Assembly: GCA_037783545.1 (NCBI GenBank)
Contig: JBBELK010000629.1
Location: 1-64,000, forward strand
Direction of reading: 5' to 3'
Source of the DNA: Henricia sp. BOLD:AAB3569
Taxonomy: Eukaryota > Echinodermata > Asteroidea > Spinulosida > Echinasteridae
DNA: 64,000 bases
The translations under genes were made by a program, and so were the position numbers. Positions 25,486-36,884 of this stretch are shown in pieces (the stretch's first letter is position 1; each line of letters starts with the position of its first letter). Under the pieces are notes generated by a model. That model saw only the letters and a program-made list of their open reading frames with translations. It was not told where the DNA came from and did no database searches.

Positions 25486-27889
25486 AGAAATTTCAAAGTT
25501 TAGAAAAAAACTGGGTTGAGGCTTCCTGACTGCTCTCACGCAAACCGTGGCTGTCTGTACACACCTCTTTGGGGTACTCCTGAGTTGTGCGCATGCTCAG
25601 TCATTCGGACTGTCGTTAACGCACCGCAGTTTGGCTCGGCAATTTTGTCAAAGTGTGGTCTAAACGTCGGCAAATTTGGAGGTCGAAAAATGTTCCGACG
25701 AACTTCAAATTTTGCATGCCCTAAACTCTCTATATTGCGCACTTGTCATAACAAATTGACAGACTTTCGCCGGGAAATGGCAGAGAAATTTCAAAGTTTA
25801 GAAAACAACTGGGTTGAGGCTTTCTGACTGCTCTCACGCAAACCGTGGCTGTCTGTACACACCTCTTTGGGGTACTCCTGAGTTGTGCGCATGCTCAGTC
25901 ATTCGGACTGTCGTTAACGCACCGCAGTTTGGTTCGGCAATTTGGTCAAAGTGTGGTCCAAACGTCGGCAAATTTGGAGGTCGAAAAATGTTCCGACGAA
26001 CTTCAAATTTTGCATGCCCTAAACTCTCTATATTGCGCACTTGTCATAAAAAATTGACAGACTTTCGCCGGGAAATGGCAGAGAAATTTCAAAGTTTAGA
26101 AAAAACTGCGTTGAGGCTTCCTGACTGCTCTCACGCAAACCGTGGCTGTCTGTACACACCTCTTTGGGGTACTCCTGAGTTGTGCGCATGCTCAGTCATT
26201 CGGACTGTCGTTAACGCACCGCAGTTTGGCTCGGCAATTTGGTCAAAGTGTGGTCCAAACGTCGGCAAATTTGGAGGTCGAAAAATGTTCCGACGAACTT
26301 CAAATTTTGCATGCCCTAAACTCTCTATATTGCGCACTTGTCATAACAAATTGACAGACTTTCGCCGGGAAATGGCAGAGAAATTTCAAAGTTTAGAAAA
26401 AACTGGGTTGAGGCTTCCTGACTGCTCTCACGCAAACCGTGGCTGTCTGTACACACCTCTTTGGGGTACTCCTGAGTTGTGCGCATGCTCAGTCATTTGG
26501 ACTGTCGTTAACGCACCGCAGTTTGGCTCGGCAATTTGGTCAAAGTGTGGTCCAAACGTCGGCCAATTTGGAGGTCGAAAAATGTTCCGACGAACTTCAA
26601 ATTTTGCATGCCCTAAACTCTCTATATTGCGCACTTGTCATAAAAAATTGACAGACTTTCGCCGGGAAATGGCATAGAAATTTCAAAGTTTAGAAAAAAA
26701 CTGGGTTGAGGCTTCCTGACTGCTCTCACGCAAACCGTGGCTGTCTGTACACACCTCTTTGGGGTACTCCTGAGTTGTGCGCATGCTCAGTCATTCGGAC
26801 TGTCGTTAACGCACCGCAGTTTGGCTCGGCAATTTTGTCAAAGTGTGGTCTAAACGTCGGCAAATTTGGAGGTCGAAAAATGTTCCGACGAACTTCAAAT
26901 TTTGCATGCCCTAAACTCTCTATATTGCGCACTTGTCATAACAAATTGACAGACTTTCGCCGGGAAATGGCAGAGAAATTTCAAAGTTTAGAAAACAACT
27001 GGGTTGAGGCTTTCTGACTGCTCTCACGCAAACCGTGGCTGTCTGTACACACCTCTTTGGGGTACTCCTGAGTTGTGCGCATGCTCAGTCATTCGGACTG
27101 TCGTTAACGCACCGCAGTTTGGTTCGGCAATTTGGTCAAAGTGTGGTCCAAACGTCGGCAAATTTGGAGGTCGAAAAATGTTCCGACGAACTTCAAATTT
27201 TGCATGCCCTAAACTCTCTATATTGCGCACTTGTCATAAAAAATTGACAGACTTTCGCCGGGAAATGGCAGAGAAATTTCAAAGTTTAGAAAAAACTGCG
27301 TTGAGGCTTCCTGACTGCTCTCACGCAAACCGTGGCTGTCTGTACACACCTCTTTGGGGTACTCCTGAGTTGTGCGCATGCTCAGTCATTCGGACTGTCG
27401 TTAACGCACCGCAGTTTGGCTCGGCAATTTGGTCAAAGTGTGGTCCAAACGTCGGCAAATTTGGAGGTCGAAAAATGTTCCGACGAACTTCAAATTTTGC
27501 ATGCCCTAAACTCTCTATATTGCGCACTTGTCATAACAAATTGACAGACTTTCGCCGGGAAATGGCAGAGAAATTTCAAAGTTTAGAAAAAACTGGGTTG
27601 AGGCTTCCTGACTGCTCTCACGCAAACCGTGGCTGTCTGTACACACCTCTTTGGGGTACTCCTGAGTTGTGCGCATGCTCAGTCATTTGGACTGTCGTTA
27701 ACGCACCGCAGTTTGGCTCGGCAATTTGGTCAAAGTGTGGTCCAAACGTCGGCCAATTTGGAGGTCGAAAAATGTTCCGACGAACTTCAAATTTTGCATG
27801 CCCTAAACTCTCTATATTGCGCACTTGTCATAAAAAATTGACAGACTTTCGCCGGGAAATGGCATAGAAATTTCAAAGTTTAGAAAAAA
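25486..27889. repeat. Perfect tandem duplication of a 4-monomer block, period 1,190 bp
   Basis: Bases 25486-26699 repeat without a visible difference at 26676-27889. Each copy carries, in order: the 7-A second A-run; AATTTTGTC with GGTCTAAAC; GAAAACAACTGG with GGCTTTCTG; TTGGTTCGG; CTGCGTTGAGG; CATAACAAATTG; TCATTTGG; GGCCAATTTGG; and GGCATAGAAA (26675, 27865). The match is bounded by GGCAGAG at 25485 against GGCATAG at 26675, and by A at 26700 against C at 27890. The first three units derive from the same cassette as 15751, 19613 and 23773, making five occurrences of the AATTTTGTC unit in the window. Confidence 0.93.
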
Positions 27890-28892
27890 CTGGGTTGAGG
27901 CTTCCTGACTGCTCTCACGCAAACCGTGGCTGTCTGTACATACCTCTTTGGGGTACTCCTGAGTTGTGCGCATGCTCAGTCATTCGGACTGTCGTTAACG
28001 CACCGCAGTTTGGCTCGGCAATTTGGTCAAAGTGTGGTCCAAACGTCGGCAAATTTGGAGGTCGAAAAATGTTCCGACGAACTTCAAATTTTGCATGCCC
28101 TAAACTCTCTATATTGCGCACTTGTCATAAAAAATTGACAGACTTTCGCCGGGAAATGGCAGAGAAATTTCAAAGTTTAGAAAAAACTGGGTTGAGGCTT
28201 CCTGACTGCTCTTACGCAAACCGTGGCTGTCTGTACACACCTCTTTGGGGTACTCCTGAGTTGTGCGCATGCTCAGTCATTCGGACTGTCGTTAACGCAC
28301 CGCAGTTTGGCTCGGCAATTTGGTCAAAGTGTGGTCCAAACGTCGGCAAATTTGGAGGTCGAAAAATGTTCCGACGAACTTCAAATTTTGCATGCCCTAA
28401 ACTCTCTATATTGCGCACTTGTCATACAAAATTGACAGACTTTCGCCGGGAAATGGCAGAGAAATTTCAAAGTTTAGAAAAAACTGGGTTGAGGCTTGCT
28501 GACTGCTCTCACGCAAACCGTGGCTGTCTGTACACACCTCTTTGGGGTACTCCTGAGTTGTGCGCATGCTCAGTCATTCGGACTGTCGTTAACGCACCGC
28601 AGTTTGGCTCGGCAATTTGGTAAAAGTGTGGTCCAAACGTCGGCAAATTTGGAGGTCGAAAAATTTTCCGACGAACTTCAAATTTTGCATGCCCTAAACT
28701 CTCTATATTGCGCACTTGTAATAAAAAATTGACAGACTTTCGCCGGGAAATGGCAGAGAAATTTCAAAGTTTAGAAAAAACTGGGTTGAGGCTTCCTGAC
28801 TGCTCTCACGCAAACCGTGGCTGTCTGTACACACCTCTTTGGGGTACTCCTGAGTTGTGCGCATGCTCAGTCATTCGGACTGTCGTTAACGC

Positions 28893-30117
28893 ACTGCAGT
28901 TTGGCTCGGCAATTTGGTCAAAGTGTGGTCCAAACGTCGGCAAATTTGGAGGTCGAAAAATGTTCCGACGAACTTCAAATTTTGCATGCCCTAAACTCTC
29001 TATATTGCGCACTTGTCATAACAAATTGACAGACTTTCGCCGGGAAATGGCAGAGAAATTTCAAAGTTTAGAAAAAACTGGGTTGAGGCTTCCTGACTGC
29101 TCTCACGCAAACCGTGGCTGTCTGTACACACCTCTTTGGGGTACTCCTGAGTTGTGCGCATGCTCAGTCATTCGGACTGTCGTTAACGCACCGCAGTTTG
29201 GCTCGGCAATTTGGTCAAAGTGTGGTCCAAACGTCGGCAAATTTGGAGGTCGAAAAATGTTCCGACGAACTTCAAATTTTGCATGCCCTAAACTCTCTAT
29301 ATTGCGCACTTGTCATAAAAAATTGACAGACTTTCGACGGGAAATGGCAGAGAAATTTCAAAGTTTAGAAAAAACTGGGTTGAGGCTTGCTGACTGCTCT
29401 CACGCAAACCGTGGCTGTCTGTACACACCTCTTTGGGGTACTCCTGAGTTGTGCGCATGCTCAGTCATTCGGACTGTCGTTAACGCACCGCAGTTTGGCT
29501 CGGCAATTTGGTAAAAGTGTGGTCCAAACGTCGGCAAATTTGGAGGTCGAAAAATTTTCCGACGAACTTCAAATTTTGCATGCCCTAAACTCTCTATATT
29601 GCGCACTTGTCATAAAAAAATGACAGACTTTCGCCGGGAAATGGCAGAGAAATTTCAAAGTTTAGAAAAAACTGGGTTGAGGCTTCCTGACTGCTCTCAC
29701 GCAAACCGTGGCTGTCTGTACACACCTCTTTGGGGTACTCCTGAGTTGTGCGCATGCTCAGTCATTCGGACTGTCGTTAACGCACTGCAGTTTGGCTCGG
29801 CAATTTGGTCAAAGTGTGGTCCAAACGTCGGCAAATTTGGAGGTCGAAAAATGTTCCGACGAACTTCAAATTTTGCATGCCCTAAACTCTCTATATTGCG
29901 CACTTGTCATAAAAAATTTACAGACTTTCGCCGGGAAATGGCAGAGAAATTTCAAAGTTTAGAAAAAACTGGGTTGAGGCTTCCTGACTGCTCTCACGCA
30001 AACCGTGGCTGTCTGTACACACCTCTTTGGGGTACTCCTGAGTTGTGCGCATGCTCAGTCATTCGGACTGTCGTTAACGCACCGCAGTTTGGCTCGGCAA
30101 TTTGGTCAAAGTGTGGT
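28893..30117. repeat. Three-copy cassette E, copy 1
   Basis: The linked order CATAACAAATTG, CGACGGG (29337), GCTTGCTGAC, GGTAAAAG with AAAATTTTCC, CATAAAAAAATGAC, CACTGCAG, AATTTACAGAC occurs here and at 32755-33979 (offset 3,862 bp). With a few changes it occurs again at 35431-36450 (offset 6,538 bp). The match to copy 2 ends just before GGTTCAAAC at 33980, where this copy has GGTCCAAAC. Confidence 0.85.
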
Positions 30118-32022
30118 CCAAACGTCGGCAAATTTGGAGGTCGAAAAATGTTCCGACGAACTTAAAATTTTGCATGCCCTAAACTCTCTATATTGCGCAC
30201 TTGTCATAAAAAATTGACAGACTTTCGCCGGGAAATGGCAGAGAAAATTCAAAGTTTAGAAAAAAATGGGTTGAGGCTTCCTGACTGCTCTCACGCAAAC
30301 CGTAGCTGTCTGTACACACCTCTTTGGGGTACTCCTGAGTTGTGCGCATGCTCAGTCATTCGGACTGTCGTTAACGCACCGCAGTTTGGCTCGGCAATTT
30401 GGTCAAAGTGTGGTCCAAACGTCGGCAAATTTGGAGGTCGAAAAATGTTCCGACGAACTTCAAATTTTGCATGCCCTAAACTCTCTATATTGCGCACTTG
30501 TCATAAAAAATTGACAGACTTTCGCCGGGAAATGGCAGATAAATTTCAAAGTTTAGAAAAAACTGGGTTGAGGCTTCCTGACTGCTCTCACGCAAACCGT
30601 GGCTGTCTGTACACACCTCTTTGGGGTACTCCTGAGTTGTGCGCATGCTCAGTCATTCGGACTGTCGTTAACGCACTGCAGTTTGGCTCGGCAATTTGGT
30701 CAAAGTGTGGTCCAAACGTCGGCAAATTTGGAGGTCGAAAAATGTTCCGACGAACTTCAAATTTTGCATGCCCTAAACTCTCTATATTGCGCACTTGTCA
30801 TAAAAAATTGACAGACTTTCGCCGGGAAATGGCAGAGAAATTTCAAAGTTTAGAAAAAACTGGGTTGAGGCTTCCTGACTGCTCTCACGCAAACCGTGGC
30901 TGTCTGTACACACCTCTTTGGGGTACTCCTGAGTTGTGCGCATGCTCAGTCATTCGGACTGTCGTTAACGCACCGCAGTTTGGCTCGGCAATTTGGTCAA
31001 AGTGTGGTCCAAACGTCGGCAAATTTGGAGGTCGAAAAATGTTCCGACGAACTTCAAATTTTGCATGCCCTAAACTCTCTATATTGCGCACTTGTCATAA
31101 AAAATTGACAGACTTTCGCCGGGAAATGGCAGAGAAATTTCAAAGTTTAGAAAAAACTGGGTTGAGGCTTCCTGACTGCTCTCACGCAAACCGTGGCTGT
31201 CTGTACACACCTCTTTGGGGTACTCCAGAGTTGTGCGCATGCTCAGTCATTCGGACTGTCGTTAACGCACCGCAGTTTGGCTCGGCAATTTGGTCAAAGT
31301 GTGGTCCAAACGTCGGCAAATTTGGAGGTCGAAAAATGTTCCGACGAACTTCAAATTTTGCATGCCCTAAACTCTCTATATTGCGCACTTGTCATAAAAA
31401 ATTTACAGACTTTCGCCGGGAAATGGCAGAGAAATTTCAAAGTTTAGAAAAAACTGGGTTGAGGCTTCCTGACTGCTCTCACGCAAACCGTGGCTGTCTG
31501 TACACACCTCTTTGGGGTACTCCTGAGTTGTGCGCATGCTCAGTCATTCGGACTGTCGTTAACGCACCGCAGTTTGGCTCGGCAATTTGGTCAAAGTGTG
31601 GTCCAAACGTCGGCAAATTTGGAGGTCGAAAAATGTTCCGACGAACTTAAAATTTTGCATGCCCTAAACTCTCTATATTGCGCACTTGTCATAAAAAATT
31701 GACAGACTTTCGCCGGGAAATGGCAGAGAAATTTCAAAGTTTAGAACAAAATGGGTTGAGGCTTCCTGACTGCTCTCACGCAAACCGTAGCTGTCTGTAC
31801 ACACCTCTTTGGGGTACTCCTGAGTTGTGCGCATGCTCAGTCATTCGGACTGTCGTTAACGCACCGCAGTTTGGCTCGGCAATTTGGTCAAAGTGTGGTC
31901 CAAACGTCGGCAAATTTGGAGGTCGAAAAATGTTCCGATGAACTTCAAATTTTGCATGCCCTAAACTCTCTATATTGCGCACTTGTCATAAAAAATTGAC
32001 AGACTTTCGCCGGGAAATGGCA
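29784..32022. repeat. Imperfect tandem 5-monomer duplication, period 1,485 bp
   Basis: Bases 29784-30537 correspond to 31269-32022. Shared markers are AATTTACAGAC, GAACTTAAAATTT (30164, 31649), AAATGGGTTGAGG and CCGTAGCTG (30301, 31786). I noted three differences: GAGAAAATTC near 30245 in the first copy, GAACAAAATGGG near 31746 in the second, and CCGATGAAC at 31939 in the second. The period is exactly five monomers. Confidence 0.8.
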
Positions 32023-32422
32023 GAGAAATTTCAAAGTTTAGAAAAAACTGGGTTGAGGCTTCCTGACTGCTCTCACGCAAACCGTGGCTGTCTGTACACA
32101 CCTCTTTGGGGTACTCCTGAGTTGTGCGCATGCTCAGTCATTCGGACTGTCGTTAACGCACCGCAGTTTGGCTCGGCAATTTGGTCAAAGTGTGGTCCAA
32201 ACGTCGGCAAATTTGGAGGTCGAAAAATGTTCCGACGAACTTCAAATTTTGCATGCCCTAAACTCTCTATATTGCGCACTTGTCATAAAAAAATTGACAG
32301 ACTTTCGCCGGGAAATGGCAGAGAAATTTCAAAGTTTAGAAAAAACTGGGTTGAGGCTTCCTGACTGCTCTCACGCAAACCGTGGCTGTCTGTACACACC
32401 TCTTTGGGGTACTCCTGAGTTG

Positions 32423-32456
32423 TGCGCATGCTCAGTCATTCGGACTGTCGTTAACG
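32423..32456. promoter_or_regulatory. Palindrome-rich patch in the monomer (NRF1-like half, inverted repeat, CGTTAACG)
   Basis: Three dyads lie within 34 bp: TGCGCATGC, which contains the overlapping palindromes TGCGCA and GCATGC and resembles the left part of the NRF1 consensus GCGCATGCGC; CAGTC-ATTCG-GACTG; and CGTTAACG. The patch is present in nearly every monomer, so any protein that binds it would have over 200 sites here. Binding is inference only, as the NRF1-like site mismatches the right half of the consensus. Confidence 0.3.
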
Positions 32457-32599
32457 CACCGCAGTTTGGCTCGGCAATTTGGTCAAAGTGTGGTCCAAAC
32501 GTCGGCAAATTTGGAGGTCGAAAAATGTTCCGACGAACTTCAAATTTTGCATGCCCTAAACTCTCTATATTGCGCACTTGTCATAAAAAATTGACAGAC

Positions 32600-32617
32600 T
32601 TTCGCCGGGAAATGGCA
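32600..32617 (+). promoter_or_regulatory. TTTCGCCGGGAAATGG element, loosely CENP-B-box-like
   Basis: TTTCGCCGGGAAA is a partial dyad (TTTC/GAAA arms). TTCG, GG, AAA and GG appear in the order of the CENP-B box (TTCGTTGGAAACGGGA), but one extra G shifts the spacing and the CGGG core reads TGGC. By the published essential positions (NTTCGNNNNANNCGGGN) it is not a match. It is recorded because it is conserved in almost all copies and could be tested, not as a called box. Confidence 0.2.
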
Positions 32618-32754
32618 GAGAAATTTCAAAGTTTAGAAAAAACTGGGTTGAGGCTTCCTGACTGCTCTCACGCAAACCGTGGCTGTCTGTACACACCTCT
32701 TTGGGGTACTCCTGAGTTGTGCGCATGCTCAGTCATTCGGACTGTCGTTAACGC

Positions 32755-33979
32755 ACCGCAGTTTGGCTCGGCAATTTGGTCAAAGTGTGGTCCAAACGTC
32801 GGCAAATTTGGAGGTCGAAAAATGTTCCGACGAACTTCAAATTTTGCATGCCCTAAACTCTCTATATTGCGCACTTGTCATAACAAATTGACAGACTTTC
32901 GCCGGGAAATGGCAGAGAAATTTCAAAGTTTAGAAAAAACTGGGTTGAGGCTTCCTGACTGCTCTCACGCAAACCGTGGCTGTCTGTACACACCTCTTTG
33001 GGGTACTCCTGAGTTGTGCGCATGCTCAGTCATTCGGACTGTCGTTAACGCACCGCAGTTTGGCTCGGCAATTTGGTCAAAGTGTGGTCCAAACGTCGGC
33101 AAATTTGGAGGTCGAAAAATGTTCCGACGAACTTCAAATTTTGCATGCCCTAAACTCTCTATATTGCGCACTTGTCATAAAAAATTGACAGACTTTCGAC
33201 GGGAAATGGCAGAGAAATTTCAAAGTTTAGAAAAAACTGGGTTGAGGCTTGCTGACTGCTCTCACGCAAACCGTGGCTGTCTGTACACACCTCTTTGGGG
33301 TACTCCTGAGTTGTGCGCATGCTCAGTCATTCGGACTGTCGTTAACGCACCGCAGTTTGGCTCGGCAATTTGGTAAAAGTGTGGTCCAAACGTCGGCAAA
33401 TTTGGAGGTCGAAAAATTTTCCGACGAACTTCAAATTTTGCATGCCCTAAACTCTCTATATTGCGCACTTGTCATAAAAAAATGACAGACTTTCGCCGGG
33501 AAATGGCAGAGAAATTTCAAAGTTTAGAAAAAACTGGGTTGAGGCTTCCTGACTGCTCTCACGCAAACCGTGGCTGTCTGTACACACCTCTTTGGGGTAC
33601 TCCTGAGTTGTGCGCATGCTCAGTCATTCGGACTGTCGTTAACGCACTGCAGTTTGGCTCGGCAATTTGGTCAAAGTGTGGTCCAAACGTCGGCAAATTT
33701 GGAGGTCGAAAAATGTTCCGACGAACTTCAAATTTTGCATGCCCTAAACTCTCTATATTGCGCACTTGTCATAAAAAATTTACAGACTTTCGCCGGGAAA
33801 TGGCAGAGAAATTTCAAAGTTTAGAAAAAACTGGGTTGAGGCTTCCTGACTGCTCTCACGCAAACCGTGGCTGTCTGTACACACCTCTTTGGGGTACTCC
33901 TGAGTTGTGCGCATGCTCAGTCATTCGGACTGTCGTTAACGCACCGCAGTTTGGCTCGGCAATTTGGTCAAAGTGTGGT
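32755..33979. repeat. Three-copy cassette E, copy 2
   Basis: Partner of 28893-30117, showing CGACGGG at 33199, GGTAAAAG near 33375, CATAAAAAAATGAC, CACTGCAG and AATTTACAGAC in the same order and spacing. No internal difference was noticed. Confidence 0.85.
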
Positions 33980-35430
33980 TCAAACGTCGGCAAATTTGGA
34001 GGTCGAAAAATGTTCCGACGAACTTCAAATTTTGCATGCCCTAAACTCTCTATATTGCGCACTTGTCATAAAAAATTGACAGACTTTCGCCAGGAAATGG
34101 CAGAGAAATTTCAAAGTTTAGAAAAAACTGGGTTGAGGTTTCCTGACTGCTCTCACGCAAACCGTGGCTGTCTGTACACACCTCTTTGGGGTACTCCTGA
34201 GTTGTGTGCATGCTCAGTCATTCGGACTGTCGTTAACGCACCGCAGTTTGGCTCGGCAATTTGGTCAAAGTGTGGTCCAAACGTCGGCAAATTTGGAGGT
34301 CGAAAAATGTTCCGACGAACTTCAAATTTTGCATGCCCTAAACTCTCTATATTGCGCACTTGTCATAAAAAATTGACAGACTTTCGCCGGGAAATGGCAG
34401 AGAAATTTCAAAGTTTAGAAAAAAATGGGTTGAGGCTTCCTGACTGCTCTCACGCAAACCGTAGCTGTCTGTACACACCTCTTTGGGGTACTCCTGAGTT
34501 GTGCGCATGCTCAGTCATTCGGACTGTCGTTAACGCACCGCAGTTTGGCTCGGCAATTTGGTCAAAGTGTGGTTCAAACGTCGGCAAATTTGGAGGTCGA
34601 AAAATGTTCCGACGAACTTCAAATTTTGCATGCCCTAAACTCTCTATATTGCGCACTTGTCATAAAAAAATTGACAGACTTTCGCCGGGAAATGGCAGAG
34701 AAATTTCAAAGTTTAGAAAAAACTGGGTTGAGGCTTCCTGACTGCTCTCACGCAAACCGTGGCTGTCTGTACACACCTCTTTGGGGTACTCCTGAGTTGT
34801 GCGCATGCTCAGTCATTCGGACTGTCGTTAACGCACCGCAGTTTGGCTCGGCAATTTGGTCAAAGTGTGGTCCAAACGTCGGCAAATTTGGAGGTCGAAA
34901 AATGTTCGGACGAACTTCAAATTTTGCATGCCCTAAACTCTCTATATTGCGCACTTGTCATAAAAAATTGACAGACTTTCGCCGGGAAATGGCAGAGAAA
35001 TTCCAAAGTTTAGAAAAAAACTGGGTTGAGGCTTCCTGACTGCTCTCACGCAAACCGTGGCTGTCTGTACACACCTCTTTGGGGTACTCCTGAGTTGTGC
35101 GCATGCTCAGTCATTCGGACTGTCGTTAACGCACCGCAGTTTGGCTCGGCAATTTGGTCAAAGTGTGGTCCAAACGTCGGCAAATTTGGAGGTCGAAAAA
35201 TGTTCCGACGAACTTCAAATTTTGCATGCCCTAAACTCTCTATATTGCGCACTTGTCATAAAAAATTGACAGACTTTCGCCGGGAAATGGCAGAGAAATT
35301 TCAAAGTTTAGAAAAAACTGGGTTGAGGCTTCCTGACTGCTCTCACGCAAACCGTGGCTGTCCGTACACACCTCTTTGGGGGTACTCCTGAGTTGTGCGC
35401 ATGCTCAGTCATTCGGACTGTCGTTAACGC

Positions 35431-36450
35431 ACCGCAGTTTGGCTCGGCAATTTGGTCAAAGTGTGGTCCAAACGTCGGCAAATTTGGAGGTCGAAAAATG
35501 TTCCGACGAACTTCAAATTTTGCATGCCCTAAACTCTCTATATTGCGCACTTGTCATAACAAATTGACAGACTTTCGCCGGGAAATGGCAGAGAAATTTC
35601 AAAGTTTAGAAAAAACTGGGTTGAGGCTTCCTGACTGCTCTCACGCAAACCGTGGCTGTCTGTACACACCTCTTTGGGGTACTCCTGAGTTGTGCGCATG
35701 CTCAGTCATTCGGACTGTCGTTAACGCACCGCAGTTTGGCTCGGCAATTTGGTCAAAGTGTGGTCCAAACGTCGGCAAATTTGGAGGTCGAAAAATGTTC
35801 CGACGAACTTCAAATTTTGCATGCCCTAAACTCTCTATATTGCGCACTTGTCATAAAAAATTGACAGACTTTCGACGGGAAATGGCAGAGAAATTTCAAA
35901 GTTTAGAAAAAACTGGGTTGAGGCTTGCTGACTGCTCTCACGCAAACCGTGGCTGTCTGTACACACCTCTTTGGGGTACTCCTGAGTTGTGCGCATGCTC
36001 AGTCATTCGGACTGTCGTTAACGCACCGCAGTTTGGCTCGGCAATTTGGTAAAAGTGTGGTCCAAACGTCGGCAAATTTGGAGGTCGAAAAATTTTCCGA
36101 CGAACTTCAAATTTTGCATGCCCTAAACTCTCTATATTGCGCACTTGTCATAAAAAAATGACAGACTTTCGCCGGGAAATGGCAGAGAAATTTCAAAGTT
36201 TAGAAAAAACTGGGTTAAGGCTTCCTGACTGCTCTCACGCAAACCGTGGCTGTCTGTACACACCTCTTTGGGGTACTCCTGAGTTGTGCGCATGCTCAGT
36301 CATTCGGACTGTCGTTAACGCACTGCAGTTTGGCTCGGCAATTTGGTCAAAGTGTGGTCCAAACGTCGGCAAATTTGGAGGTCGAAAAATGTTCCGACGA
36401 ACTTCAAATTTTGCATGCCCTAAACTCTCTATATTGCGCACTTGTCATAA
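35431..36450. repeat. Three-copy cassette E, copy 3
   Basis: Carries the same CGACGGG, GCTTGCTGAC, GGTAAAAG, CATAAAAAAATGAC and CACTGCAG order. It differs by GGGTTAAGG near 36216 and then loses the AATTTACAGAC marker, continuing instead with CGCCAGGAAA near 36471. Confidence 0.8.
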
Positions 36451-36884
36451 AAAATTGACAGACTTTCGCCAGGAAATGGCAGAGAAATTTCAAAGTTTAG
36501 AAAAAACTGGGTTGAGGCTTCCTGACTGCTCTCACGCAAACCGTGGCTGTCTGTACACACCTCTTTGGGGTACTCCTGAGTTGTGCGCATGCTCAGTCAT
36601 TCGGACTGTCGTTAACGCACCGCAGTTTGGCTCGGCAATTTGGTCAAAGTGTGGTCCAAACGTCGGCAAATTTGGAGGTCGAAAAATGTTCCGACGAACT
36701 TCAAATTTTGCATGCCCTAAACTCTCTATATTGCGCACTTGTCATAAAAAATTGACAGACTTTCGCCGGGAAATGGCAGAGAAATTTCAAAGTTTAGAAA
36801 AAACTGGGTTGAGGCTTCCTGACTGCTCTCACGCAAACCGTGGCTGTCTGTACACACCTCTTTGGGGTACTCCAGAGTTGTGCG

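Larger units (their letters stand above)
32392..32688 (+). repeat. Reference monomer (consensus-like copy, 297 bp)
   Basis: This copy carries the majority base at every position I compared, so it serves as the type unit. It is about 46.5% G+C with 16 CpG. Internal landmarks are: two GTAC sites (32392, 32409); TGCGCATGC (32423-32431); a 5-bp inverted repeat CAGTC/GACTG with a 5-nt loop (32433-32447); the palindrome CGTTAACG (32449-32456); a 31-bp-spaced direct repeat TCGGCAATTTGG and TCGGCAAATTTGG (32471, 32502); GTCG/CGAC with a 10-nt loop (32517-32534); a second GCATGC (32549-32554); A-run 1 of 6 A (32585-32590); TTTCGCCGGGAAA (32600-32612); and A-run 2 of 6 A (32637-32642). The two A-runs account for most monomer length variation. 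No 5S rRNA, tRNA or snRNA signature is evident. Confidence 0.95.

Noticed and set aside
32600-32617. A true CENP-B box
   Set aside because: The spacing is one base too long and the CGGG core is absent, so the essential positions do not match.
32392-32688. 5S rDNA, snRNA or tRNA tandem gene cluster
   Set aside because: The period is compatible, but I found no 5S internal control region, no tRNA cloverleaf and no snRNA core in the consensus.
32392-32688. 297 bp as two nucleosome-core lengths, implying phased dinucleosomes
   Set aside because: The number is near 2 x 147, but this leaves no linker and the sequence alone gives no phasing evidence.
33976-33990. GGTTCAAAC in nine monomers as a tRNA/SINE B-box
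   Set aside because: It matches only the first part of GGTTCRANNCC, the majority form is GGTCCAAAC, and no credible A-box lies at the right distance. It is a point variant of the satellite.
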